This document shows positions 50,348 through 59,145 of a DNA stretch of 64,000 nt, in pieces. This DNA comes from an uncultured Lachnospiraceae bacterium (GTDB lineage Bacteria > Bacillota > Clostridia > Lachnospirales > Lachnospiraceae). The translations under genes and the position numbers were made by a program. The notes under the pieces were generated by a model. It ran no database searches. It was not told the DNA's origin and worked only from the letters and a program-made list of their open reading frames with translations. The stretch lies in NCBI GenBank assembly GCA_910583615.1, contig CAJTXP010000001.1, forward strand, positions 39,444 through 103,443, read 5' to 3'. Each line of letters starts with the position of its first letter. The first letter of the stretch is position 1.

Positions 50348-50926
50348 TCATCCGGTTTCTGTCCTGCTGCTCCCTGTCTTTTTGCTTACAGACGGTCCAG
50401 CATCCCTTTTCACATAGGAACATACCTTTCTGCAATGTCCGTTTCTGTCTGCTCTGCTCTCATGTATCCCTTCCTGCTGAAAACCGCAGGCTTCAAACAG
50501 TCTGCGGGACGCCGTATTGTCCTCCAGAATACTGGAACAGATGCAGTCCAGCCCAAGCTCCCGAAAGGCATAAGAGACCAGGGCATCCACTGCGTCCCGT
50601 CCGTAGCCTCTGCCCCGGGCAGATCGCAATAGCTTGATCTGCATCTTTGCCGTTCTGTTTTCTTTATTAAGATCAGACAGCATGATGATCCCAAGACCCG
50701 ATTCCGGATCTCCCTGGTCCGCAATAATTCTGCGCACACTGCCTGCGGGAGCTTCCGGCGAACCGAAACGTCCCACCAGATACCTGCCCGTAACCGGATT
50801 TTGATAACCTTTTGTCACCTTCATGATCTCCGGATCCCGGACCAGGTTTAAAAGCATCTCCCTGTCCTGCATCTTTGCCGTTCGAAGAATCACTTTACCA
50901 CCTGTGATATCCCCATATCCTTCCAT
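50348..50926 (-). CDS. GNAT family N-acetyltransferase
   Basis: 192 aa of the RimJ/RimL-like class: acetyl-CoA loop at LLRSARGRGYGRDAVDALVS and SSILEDNTASRRLFEACGFQ near the end. The ATG at 50926 has GGGAG nine bases upstream; 50944 is an alternative. The C-terminus after YVKRD is a Ser/Lys-rich tail. Monocistronic. The substrate is unknown. Confidence 0.88.
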   Translation of the reverse strand: MEGYGDITGGKVILRTAKMQDREMLLNLVRDPEIMKVTKGYQNPVTGRYLVGRFGSPEAPAGSVRRIIADQGDPESGLGIIMLSDLNKENRTAKMQIKLLRSARGRGYGRDAVDALVSYAFRELGLDCICSSILEDNTASRRLFEACGFQQEGIHESRADRNGHCRKVCSYVKRDAGPSVSKKTGSSRTETG

Positions 50927-51215
50927 TTCATTCCACTCCCGCATTGCCTCTTATGTTCTTCTTCATCCGGAAAGCTTCCCGGCCCCATGAGAAAACCCGA
51001 CCGCTTCTCCTGCCGGATACTGCTTCCCTGACCGCAGAATCACCATATATTTACAGATAAAACATAGCAGAAAACAGCCGTTTTTGCAATCATCCTGTAC
51101 ACAATCATAACAGAAAAATCCCTTCCGTTTTCTGCCGTAATATGATATAATTCAGTTTACAAAGAGATGCCATAATCTATGGGTCTCAATTTTTAATATT
51201 ATGGGGAGAAGAACT

Positions 51216-52055
51216 ATGAAACGAAAAGCAAGTATTTTTACAGCAATGATTCTGTGCTTCTGCATGCTTATGGGAAGCGGAATCTTTGTCAGCGCGGCGC
51301 AGACACCGCTGACCAGTCTTACCTTTGATGTGGACTATTACTACAACACCTATCCGGACCTGCAGGCTGCTTTTGGTTATGATACCAACAGCTTATACCG
51401 CCACTATATCGATTTCGGAATGGCAGAAGGCCGGTCCGGCAGTGCAGAATTCAACTGCCTGGCTTACCGGAATAACTATCCGGATCTGCAGGCATCCTTT
51501 GGAACGGATTATCGTGCCTATTGTGTCCATTATGAGACTTATGGAAAGGCAGAAGGCCGAAGCGCTGCGGGGGATGGTTCCGTGATTCCGGTTTCCGCAG
51601 AAGCGCCTGTCAGCACGATCATCGGCACTTATGCGACCGCCTACAGTCAGAGCTCTTCCCGCGCCACCAACATATCCCTGGCCGTATCCCGGATCAACGG
51701 CGTCGTTATTCAGCCGGGAGACAGCTTTTCCTTCAGCCGGACGATTCTGCCCAGAACCTCGGCCAACGGTTATGTGGAAGCTCCCACGATTGTAAACAAA
51801 AAATACGTTCCAGGGATCGGCGGAGGAATCTGTCAGGTGTCCTCTACCCTGTATGCGGCCATGTTAAATGCCGGACTGCCCGCCACAGAGCGGCACCCCC
51901 ATTCCCTGAAAGTAGCGTATATTCCCGAAGGAATGGATGCGACGATCTCCGGAACTGCACTGGATCTTCGATTCACCAACACGTTTGCAGAACCCATCCA
52001 GATCCAGGCTACTGCAGACCAGGGCACTTTGACCATATCACTCTGCAAACAGTAA
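51216..52055 (+). CDS. Secreted VanW protein with two YPDLQ repeats
   Basis: 279 aa. Signal peptide about residues 1-30. It is followed by two copies of a short repeat: DVDYYYNTYPDLQAAFGYDT ... YIDFGMAEGRS and AYRNNYPDLQASFGTDYRAY ... YETYGKAEGRS. These repeats are found in secreted clostridial proteins. The C-terminal VanW domain has PGDSFSFSRTILPR and GIGGGICQVSSTLYAAMLNA. GGGGAG is seven bases upstream of the ATG at 51216. Compared with the VanW protein at 2943 the anchor and modules differ. Probably cell-wall associated. Confidence 0.88.
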   Translation: MKRKASIFTAMILCFCMLMGSGIFVSAAQTPLTSLTFDVDYYYNTYPDLQAAFGYDTNSLYRHYIDFGMAEGRSGSAEFNCLAYRNNYPDLQASFGTDYRAYCVHYETYGKAEGRSAAGDGSVIPVSAEAPVSTIIGTYATAYSQSSSRATNISLAVSRINGVVIQPGDSFSFSRTILPRTSANGYVEAPTIVNKKYVPGIGGGICQVSSTLYAAMLNAGLPATERHPHSLKVAYIPEGMDATISGTALDLRFTNTFAEPIQIQATADQGTLTISLCKQ

Positions 52056-52083
52056 ATGACAGATAATGATACAGCAAGCTGCA

Positions 52084-52126
52084 AAAAGGCTTTCCGGAGC
52101 ATCTTTCACACTCCGAAAAGCCTTTT
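52084..52126. terminator. Bidirectional terminator between vanW and AraC genes
   Basis: AAAAGGCTTTCCGGAG and CTCCGAAAAGCCTTTT pair with one mismatch, flanked by A and T runs on both sides. It ends the vanW mRNA and the convergent AraC mRNA. Confidence 0.88.
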
Positions 52127-52166
52127 CTCTTTTAAATCGTCTCTTCCTTTTTCCGGATGATGCGGA

Positions 52167-53054
52167 TCATCTCTGCCGGCGTGATCTGCGAAATTCCTTC
52201 GGCGTGCTTTTTGTATGTTTTTTAAATGTTTTGCCGAAATAAGCGCTGTTGTTGAATCCGGTCATGAACGCGATATTCGTGACCGGCTCTTCTGTCTCAA
52301 GCAAAAGCCGCTTCGCCTGCTCCACGCGGTACTGAATCAGGTAGTCCATCGGTGTCTGGTGAAACGTGTTTTTAAAAGACCGGATGCATTCCCTGGCGCT
52401 GATGCCGGCGTGGCCGGATATGTCGGCAATCGTTATTTTTTCCTGATAATGCTTATGAATAAAGCTTAAAATATCTTTGGTCCGTTCATGCCGGGAAGGG
52501 GTCTCGAAAAGCTCTTTCTGACGCTGTATTTCTATTTCCTGTACAAGAACCGTCCACGCCCGCGAGAGAAGGCTGCGGATCTCAAATTCCGCATTCGCGG
52601 TTTCAGCAAGCCTCGTCAGGGCACGCAGGAATTTCAAAAAGCTTTTTCCGCTCTCTGTGTTTTCTTTGACAATTACCACCTCAACCAAACGGTTCTTTAA
52701 AATGGGATTCAGATATTTTGTCTCAAATATGCTTCTGTAATGTCCGGTAAGCAGGATTGGGTGAAACAGATGGGCGTGTTCCACCGCGTAAGAGGAACCT
52801 TCCGCTTTTCGCTTTGTATTCATTACGTTTGTATTGATAAAATAAGCCTCTCCCTGACGAATCGTATAGGTCCGGTTGACCGTCTCTATGAGAATGGAAC
52901 CCCTGTACGCATAGTCAAACTCCACCTCTTCATGCCAGTGCCAGGGAACCGTATAGCTGCTCAGGTCCCGTTCATGCATCGTATAGGGAAATTCGTACGT
53001 AATCCCGTCAATCAGTTCCACCGCGTTTTCATCCTGTATAAATGACAGTTCCAT
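52167..53054 (-). CDS. AraC family regulator, cupin type
   Basis: 295 aa. N-terminal cupin with SYTVPWHWHEEVEFDYAYRG; C-terminal two helix-turn-helix motifs (ITIADISGHAGISARECIRS and VTNIAFMTGFNNSAYFGKTF). It is divergent from the iron alcohol dehydrogenase gene and clearly related to the AraC protein at 60704-61582, which shares the N-terminal layout. Likely activator of the adjoining sugar-alcohol genes. Confidence 0.9.
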   Translation of the reverse strand: MELSFIQDENAVELIDGITYEFPYTMHERDLSSYTVPWHWHEEVEFDYAYRGSILIETVNRTYTIRQGEAYFINTNVMNTKRKAEGSSYAVEHAHLFHPILLTGHYRSIFETKYLNPILKNRLVEVVIVKENTESGKSFLKFLRALTRLAETANAEFEIRSLLSRAWTVLVQEIEIQRQKELFETPSRHERTKDILSFIHKHYQEKITIADISGHAGISARECIRSFKNTFHQTPMDYLIQYRVEQAKRLLLETEEPVTNIAFMTGFNNSAYFGKTFKKHTKSTPKEFRRSRRQR

Positions 53055-53219
53055 CTCCGCTCCTCCTTACAGCCTGTATCAACCCAAAAGATCCGTTATG
53101 AATAATTATAAAAATATTCGTATTTTTGTCTTTATATTTATATAATAGAGCATAAAAATAATATTTTCAAGCTGTACCTCCTGATATAATCGGTTTATCA
53201 AAGAAAGGAGAAAAAAGCA

Positions 53220-54404
53220 ATGGCAAATAATTTTCACTTTTATTCACCGACGGAAGTCGTCTTTGGAAAGGGAACCCACAGGGAAACCGGCCGCTATATC
53301 AAAAAATACAATGGGAACCGGATACTGATCGTATATGGAAGCGACCGCGTGTTCAAGAATGGACTGATGGACGAAATTACGGATTCCATAAAAAAAGAAG
53401 GCCTGACATACGAATTTCTGGGCGGCGTAGTCCCAAACCCGCATCTGTCCAAAGTCTATGAAGGAATCGAACTGGGCAAAAGGATGCAGGCGGACTTTCT
53501 GCTGGCTGTCGGAGGCGGATCGGTCATCGATACCGCAAAAGCTGTGGCATACGGACTGGCAGAGCCCGAGGAAGATGTCTGGACGCTTTTCGCGCACACG
53601 CGCACCGCACGAAAATGCCTTCCGGTAGCGTCGGTCCTGACCATCGCCGCCGCAGGAAGCGAGACAAGCATGGGAGCTGTCATCACGAATGAACAGACAA
53701 AAGAAAAACGGGCCTATGACGACAATCTGGCACGGCCGAAATTCGCGGTTATGAACCCGGAACTGACCCTGTCTCTGTCCGACTACCAGACTATGAGCGG
53801 CTGTACGGACATTATGATGCATACCATGGAGCGTTATTTCACAAACGGCGGAAATATGGAAATCACCGACTCCATCGCCGAAGGGCTTCTCCGCACCGTA
53901 ATCTCCAATGCCGTGCTTCTGCACAGCGATCCGCAGAATTATGACGCCAGAGCGGAAATCATGTGGGCCGGTTCTCTGGCGCACAATAACCTGACCGGAT
54001 GCGGAAACGACGGCGGCGATTTCTCGACCCATCTGCTGGAACATGAGATCGGGGGAATGTTTGACGTAACTCACGGCGCCGGGCTGGCTGCCGTCTGGCC
54101 CGCGTGGGCAAGGTATTCGTACCGACACGCTCTGCCAAGATTTGTCCGCTTCGCGGTCAACGTCATGCAGGTGAAGCCGGAGGGCACCGAAGAGGAAATT
54201 GCCGAAAGAGGCATCGAAGCCATGGAAACATTCTATCATTCCATCGGCATGCCGGCCAATATGAAGGAACTGGGTATCGCGCCGACGGACCGGCAGATCC
54301 ACGAGATGGCTGTCGGCTGCACAAAAGCCTGCGGAGGAAGCAAAGGCTCCGCCAGAGTTCTGCAGGAAAAAGATATGGAAACGATCTATCAAATGGCACG
54401 GTAA
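53220..54404 (+). CDS. Iron-containing NADH-dependent alcohol dehydrogenase
   Basis: 394 aa. Cofactor motif LAVGGGSVIDTAKAVAYG. Metal ligands appear in CTDIMMHTMERYF and THLLEHEIGGMFDVTHGAGL. Full length for the butanol/1,3-propanediol class. AAAGGAG precedes the ATG. It is followed after 35 bp by a Gfo/Idh/MocA dehydrogenase, suggesting a joint role in oxidising or reducing a sugar or polyol. Confidence 0.92.
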   Translation: MANNFHFYSPTEVVFGKGTHRETGRYIKKYNGNRILIVYGSDRVFKNGLMDEITDSIKKEGLTYEFLGGVVPNPHLSKVYEGIELGKRMQADFLLAVGGGSVIDTAKAVAYGLAEPEEDVWTLFAHTRTARKCLPVASVLTIAAAGSETSMGAVITNEQTKEKRAYDDNLARPKFAVMNPELTLSLSDYQTMSGCTDIMMHTMERYFTNGGNMEITDSIAEGLLRTVISNAVLLHSDPQNYDARAEIMWAGSLAHNNLTGCGNDGGDFSTHLLEHEIGGMFDVTHGAGLAAVWPAWARYSYRHALPRFVRFAVNVMQVKPEGTEEEIAERGIEAMETFYHSIGMPANMKELGIAPTDRQIHEMAVGCTKACGGSKGSARVLQEKDMETIYQMAR

Positions 54405-54439
54405 AGATTATGCATTTTAAAAAACGAGGAGAACTATTC

Positions 54440-55429
54440 ATGAACAAAATTAAATGGGGCGTCCTGGGAACCGCTTATATCTTTGAGCGGGATACCGCGC
54501 GGGGCATGGCGCTGGCGGACAACTGCGAACTGACTGCGATCGCAGGACGCAATAAGGAAAAAGCAGAAGCATTTCAGAAGAAATACGGGTTTCAGAAAGT
54601 CTGTGAAAGCTATGGGGAACTTCTGGACGATCCGGAGATCGAGGCAGTCTATCTTCCCCTTCCGAATACGCTTCACTATGAATGGACACTGGAAGCGCTG
54701 CGGCACGGGAAACATGTATTATGCGAAAAACCGCTTGCCCCCACTGCCGAACAGGCCCGGGAGATGTTCCGGACGGCAAAAGAAAACCATGTCCTTCTGA
54801 TGGAAGCTTTTGCTTATCAACACAGCCCTTATATTCAGGAAATCAAAAGGGTGATTGAAGACGGCCGGATCGGAGAACTCCGATACGCGGAAGCTGCATT
54901 GATCACATCGGATTACGACCGCAGCAACATCCGCATGCGCAGGGAAACACTGGGCGGCTGCACGTATGACGTGGGCGTCTATGCGCTCAGCCTTCTCCTG
55001 CGGATGCTTGGAGAGGAACCGGAGAAAATTCATGCATCCGCCTGTCTCTCCAGGGAAAGGATCGATACGTATACAACAGGCATACTGGAATACAGCGGCG
55101 GAAAAAAAGCTCATTTTGACTGCGGAATGGTACTGGAGACGGAGAAAAACAGCTCTCTGGACCGCTTCCAGATCCACGGATCGAAAGGCTGTATCATCTC
55201 TGAAAATTTTGCATTCAACGCCCCCGGTACTCTGACCTACCGTCTTCGCACCTTCGACGGTGCGGACGAACTGCACAAGGTGGAAGTTCCCAACAACTAC
55301 CAGCTGGAAACAGAGCAGTTCGGACGCTGCATCCGCGGTCTGGAAACGCCGTATGTAACGGATGCATTCAGTATATCTCTGGCCGGTACGGTCGACCGTA
55401 TCCTGGGAAAAATCGGTTACGGACAGTAA
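54440..55429 (+). CDS. Gfo/Idh/MocA family oxidoreductase
   Basis: 329 aa. N-terminal Rossmann fold (MNKIKWGVLGTAYIFERDTA) and the EKP motif in HGKHVLCEKPLAPTAEQARE. C-terminal alpha/beta domain. The open frame extends upstream to 54104, but the ATG at 54440 has CGAGGAGA at proper distance and begins the Rossmann strand. Likely acts on a sugar or inositol derivative with NAD(P). Second gene of the alcohol dehydrogenase transcript. Confidence 0.92.
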   Translation: MNKIKWGVLGTAYIFERDTARGMALADNCELTAIAGRNKEKAEAFQKKYGFQKVCESYGELLDDPEIEAVYLPLPNTLHYEWTLEALRHGKHVLCEKPLAPTAEQAREMFRTAKENHVLLMEAFAYQHSPYIQEIKRVIEDGRIGELRYAEAALITSDYDRSNIRMRRETLGGCTYDVGVYALSLLLRMLGEEPEKIHASACLSRERIDTYTTGILEYSGGKKAHFDCGMVLETEKNSSLDRFQIHGSKGCIISENFAFNAPGTLTYRLRTFDGADELHKVEVPNNYQLETEQFGRCIRGLETPYVTDAFSISLAGTVDRILGKIGYGQ

Positions 55430-55450
55430 ACAAATAACCCGTTTCAAATC

Positions 55451-55494
55451 AAACAGGCTCCTGCCACTGTAAATAGCCGGCAGGAGCCTGTTTT
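55451..55494. terminator. Strong bidirectional terminator
   Basis: AAACAGGCTCCTGCC and GGCAGGAGCCTGTTT form a perfect 15-bp stem with a 14-base loop, A-run before and T-run after. It separates the convergent oxidoreductase and lyxose isomerase transcripts. Confidence 0.95.
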
Positions 55495-55527
55495 CTCCTT
55501 TTACATTTTCCAAACCAATCCGGCGCC

Positions 55528-56233
55528 TCAGCCCTGGTCCGGACCGAAAGAGCCTTCCGGCAGCGGATATTCATTGCAGAGCAGCCGGTATGGTGGCTCG
55601 TCCTCTTCGATTGCCGGGAACCTTCCGGACGGCTCATAAAAACGATTGTCTTCATTATCGTCGTTGCATTGAGACACCTCCCCGATCAGCACGCTTCCGG
55701 TTCCGGGAACCGCGTGAAATTCATGATACTGATGCGGCCAGATCGTGACGCTCTCTCCCGGCAGCAGTGTCACGCAGTAACCAGCGGGAACCTTCTTTGA
55801 ACAGCCGTCCATATTCAGCAGCACATCCTCATTCGAGAGTCCGCCTTCCCCATCGTCCTGATAGACCTTGATCTTCAGAACGCCTCCTCCGCGGTTGATG
55901 ATATCTTCTGACTTATACCAGTGAAAATGCATGGGCGCCATCATGGTGTCTCTCATATACAACAGCTTCTCCGCATAAACCTTTTTTGTATTTCGGATTA
56001 TGCTGATTTCCGTTCCGGAGCGTGATCAGTCCGAAGCCGCAGGTATTAAAATCTCCTCTTCCAAAATCCGTAATATCCCAGCCCAGCATATTATCCCGGA
56101 TCTCGTCATATTCATGCCCCTTTTTCTTCCATTCTTCCGGTGTCCAGCGGCAAAAAGGCGGAAGGTGAAATCCGTGCTCTTCCGCCATTTCCTCCATTTC
56201 CCGAATAATCTGATTAATTTCTGAACGTTTCAT
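55528..56233 (-). CDS. D-lyxose/D-mannose isomerase family protein, frameshifted in the middle
   Basis: From the ATG at 56233 (GAAAGG upstream) the family N-terminus runs FHLPPFCRWTPEEWKKKGHE YDEIRDNMLGWDITDFG to NPKYKK. An A6 run (T6 at 55982-55987) then shifts the frame by one base. In the correct frame the protein continues VYAEKLLYMRDTMMAPMHFH WYKSEDIINRGGG to SVTIWPHQYHEFHAV and NDDNEDNRFYEPSGRFP. Together they give 234 aa, normal for this cupin isomerase that interconverts D-lyxose and D-xylulose (or D-mannose and D-fructose). The metal-binding His residues are in the second part. Removing one A repairs the gene, so it is either recently lost, a homopolymer error, or rescued by slippage. 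Confidence 0.85.
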
Positions 56234-56253
56234 ATGATATTTTCCTTTCTTTT

Positions 56254-57144
56254 TTATAATCTGTCTGTGAGAACAGAGATCGACCAGTGATTCTGATAAC
56301 ACTTCTTCGCATCCAGTGCGATCAAATCCGGCTTTTCCTCGGCCGCTTCCACGATATCCTGTCTGGAAGGCAGAGAAACGGACGGTTCCAGGCATACATA
56401 CGGAGCGTCTGTATGCGGCCTGTGCCAGATTCCAAGATACCGCATGTCCGGGTATTCCAGCAGAATTGATTTTTCCGTATTTTTTCGTTTTAAAAGAACT
56501 CTTCCGCCCGTTCCTTCTACGTAGAGGGCGTCCCGGTCAAATAATTCATGCCGCAGGGGGAGAATGCCGCCCTCTTCCAGTTCCAGCGCTGCATCCATGC
56601 TCCGGTCTGTAAAGCAACTGTCTGTCATCCCAATCCTGACAGGTGCTTCTGCACGGTCAAACTCCAGATAGTGCGCTTCAAACGCCGCCTTTCCATCCCA
56701 CGGAATGCGAAATCCCGGATGACATCCAATTCCGAAATACATTTTCTCGACCCCGAGATTCTTTACCCGCTCTGTAATTTGAAGACAGCTTCCGTTCAGC
56801 TCATATTCCAGTTCCAGTTCAAACTGAAACGGGTAAATCTCATGCGTCTGTTCATTGCTTCTAAATCCCAATACCGCCTTCTGTCCGGTCTTTCCCAAAA
56901 GTTTCATTCTGGTGTCCTTCAAAAAACCGTGGATTTCCATCGGATACCGAATTCCCTGATAAGTATACTGTCCTCTGGTCATGCGTCCTGTAAAAGGAAA
57001 CATATGAGCCGCCCGATAAGGCCAGATCTGTTCATCTCCTGTCCACAGGTATTCTGTTCCTTCCGCGTCGCGCAGAGAATAAAGTTCCCCGCCGCAGAGT
57101 GAAAACTCTGCGGCAAGGTACTGATTGGCAAGTCCAAATCTCAT
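56254..57144 (-). CDS. Aldose 1-epimerase family protein
   Basis: 296 aa of the galactose-mutarotase fold: MRFGLANQYLAAEFSLCGGE LYSLR at the start, the catalytic-region YPMEIHGFLKD, GIGCHPGFRIPWDG and a conserved C-terminal FVCLEP-like VCLEPSVSLP. It overlaps the binding-protein stop by four bases. It likely interconverts anomers of the imported sugar. Confidence 0.9.
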   Translation of the reverse strand: MRFGLANQYLAAEFSLCGGELYSLRDAEGTEYLWTGDEQIWPYRAAHMFPFTGRMTRGQYTYQGIRYPMEIHGFLKDTRMKLLGKTGQKAVLGFRSNEQTHEIYPFQFELELEYELNGSCLQITERVKNLGVEKMYFGIGCHPGFRIPWDGKAAFEAHYLEFDRAEAPVRIGMTDSCFTDRSMDAALELEEGGILPLRHELFDRDALYVEGTGGRVLLKRKNTEKSILLEYPDMRYLGIWHRPHTDAPYVCLEPSVSLPSRQDIVEAAEEKPDLIALDAKKCYQNHWSISVLTDRL

Positions 57145-58103
57145 TTTTTCTCGATGCCGTCCTTTGTAATTACAGACACGCCGGTATCCAGCTGGGTAAA
57201 CTCAAGCTCTTCTCCCCGGATCGCTGCAACGGCCGCTTTCATGCCCTCCTGTCCCATCACATCCGGATTCTGAGCAATCGTACAGACCAGGGAGCCGTCT
57301 TCCACCATCGCAAGCAGCGCATTCGATTTGTCAAAGCCAATGCCGATGATACCGGAACCGGAACCCTTGACTGCATTTCCGACCCCGATTGCACAGCCCT
57401 CATTTGCCCCGAAGATCGCAACTGCGCCTTCCGATATGTAATTGTCCGCAATGTCCTGAGAAGGCCCCGCTTCCCCGCCGCTGTACTGCGTCTCCAGGAT
57501 TTCAAAAGGCTGGTTTTCCATCGCCTGACGGAATCCGACTTCCCGGTTTTTGGCGTTCTGGTTGGACGCGCTGAAATTGACAATGCCGATCTTGCCGGAA
57601 GTAATACCGGCCGCACTCAACGCATCCAGCATCTCTTCTGCAGCAATCTCGCCGGCCCTTACGCCGTCTGTTCCAAATGCGGCCTCTGCCGTTACATTTG
57701 CAACCGCGTCTACATAGATCAGGTGTACGCCCTGGCTTTTGGCATCCTCCAGCGCCGCCGATACGGAATCCGGGCCGTTGGGGGCGATCATGATCGCCTG
57801 CGCGCCGTCCGCAACCGCATTATTGATCTGCTCGATCTGCTGCGAATCATCCTTCCGATCCGGCGCCATCCATTTAAAATCCACACCGCCGATCTCCGCC
57901 GCCTCTGCCAATGCCGCTTCATAAAGAGATACCCAGTGCTGATCCGTACTGTCCATTGTGATCAGAACGACCCGGTCTCCGCCTTCTGATTCGCCTGTTT
58001 CACTCTGTACCGTGACCATGCTTTCCTCTGCCCCTGCGCAGCCTGTGAGCATTCCCAGGCCCAGCAATACTCCCAGCATTCCGACAACCATTCTTTTTTT
58101 CAT
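57141..58103 (-). CDS. Periplasmic-type sugar-binding lipoprotein (RbsB-like)
   Basis: 320 aa. Lipobox LTGC in the signal peptide. The two-lobed Peripla_BP_4 fold shows DQHWVSLYEAALAEAAEIGG, AIMIAPNGPDSVSAALEDAK and IGIVNFSASNQNAKNREVGF. Delivers a monosaccharide to the permease encoded upstream. Start at 58103 with AAGAGATG. Complete length. Confidence 0.92.
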   Translation of the reverse strand: MKKRMVVGMLGVLLGLGMLTGCAGAEESMVTVQSETGESEGGDRVVLITMDSTDQHWVSLYEAALAEAAEIGGVDFKWMAPDRKDDSQQIEQINNAVADGAQAIMIAPNGPDSVSAALEDAKSQGVHLIYVDAVANVTAEAAFGTDGVRAGEIAAEEMLDALSAAGITSGKIGIVNFSASNQNAKNREVGFRQAMENQPFEILETQYSGGEAGPSQDIADNYISEGAVAIFGANEGCAIGVGNAVKGSGSGIIGIGFDKSNALLAMVEDGSLVCTIAQNPDVMGQEGMKAAVAAIRGEELEFTQLDTGVSVITKDGIEKK

Positions 58104-58131
58104 CTCTTTTGTTCTCCTTTTTTATCTTTTA

Positions 58132-59145
58132 TCAGTTATTCTGTCCTTTTGCTTTCCAAAACCGAAAGCTTCCAGAACGAATTACCACATCCAGCAGCAC
58201 AGACACGATGACAATCGCGCCGATTACAATATTTCGGATCGCCACCGGCGCTCCCGCAAACTGCAGGCCGTTCTGCAGCACGCCCCATATGGCGGCTCCG
58301 ATAACTGTTCCAAACAGGAGGCCCTGTCCGCCCAGTGTGGACACACCGCCAATCACGGACGCCGCCACCGCATACATTTCATACATATTTCCCGCATCCA
58401 TCGTTCCCATGCCCGAGATCGCACATGTCACCAGTCCTACAATCCCCGCACACAGTGAACTGACCAGATAGACAATGATCACGGTGAACTTTGTATCGAC
58501 GCCCGACAGCCCTGCTGCGCTGATATTGCTGCCGACCGCATAAATATACTGGCCGATCGGCGTCTTTCTCAGAATAAAATTCAGGATCAGAAACAGAATA
58601 AGTGCAATCCAGACCGTGTTGTAAATTCCCAGTGTATTGCCGTAATAGAAGAGATCCCGAAAACCCTGCGCGTGATCTCCGATGGCATCCGTATTATAGT
58701 TGTTGTTTACGATCTGAGCGATGCCTCTGGCAATCGTCATCGTCCCCAGCGTTGCGATAAACGGCGGGAGCTTGCACCTTGCAACCAGCGACCCGTTCAG
58801 AAGTCCCACCAGCATACTGGCAAGAAGCGCAGCCGCCGACGCCGCGACCGACGGCACACCTCTTGTCATCAATGTGGCGGACAGCATACAGCTCATACCG
58901 ACGACCGATCCGATGGACAGATCAATATTTCCGGTGATCAGTACATAGGACTGCCCAATGCCGATCAGGATGATCGGTGCAATTTGTCTCAAAAGATTTC
59001 CGATATTCCTGCCCGAGAAAAAATTCGGACTCATGATTCCAAATATAATGCACAATACAATCAAGCCTGCGGTTACCGTCAGCACCTGGCTCATGCCCCG
59101 AATCCTCAGCCATCTCCTCCATCTGTCCGCATGTTTTTTACTCAT
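58132..59145 (-). CDS. Ribose-type ABC permease (RbsC-like)
   Basis: 337 aa with eight to ten membrane helices and family motifs ITGNIDLSIGSVVGMSCMLS and GVDTKFTVIIVYLVSSLCAG. It overlaps the ATPase gene by four bases and precedes the binding protein by 28 bp. Complete. Confidence 0.93.
   Translation of the reverse strand: MSKKHADRWRRWLRIRGMSQVLTVTAGLIVLCIIFGIMSPNFFSGRNIGNLLRQIAPIILIGIGQSYVLITGNIDLSIGSVVGMSCMLSATLMTRGVPSVAASAAALLASMLVGLLNGSLVARCKLPPFIATLGTMTIARGIAQIVNNNYNTDAIGDHAQGFRDLFYYGNTLGIYNTVWIALILFLILNFILRKTPIGQYIYAVGSNISAAGLSGVDTKFTVIIVYLVSSLCAGIVGLVTCAISGMGTMDAGNMYEMYAVAASVIGGVSTLGGQGLLFGTVIGAAIWGVLQNGLQFAGAPVAIRNIVIGAIVIVSVLLDVVIRSGSFRFWKAKGQNN

Noticed and set aside
53244..54392. 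382-codon minus-strand frame
   Set aside because: Antisense of the iron alcohol dehydrogenase gene.
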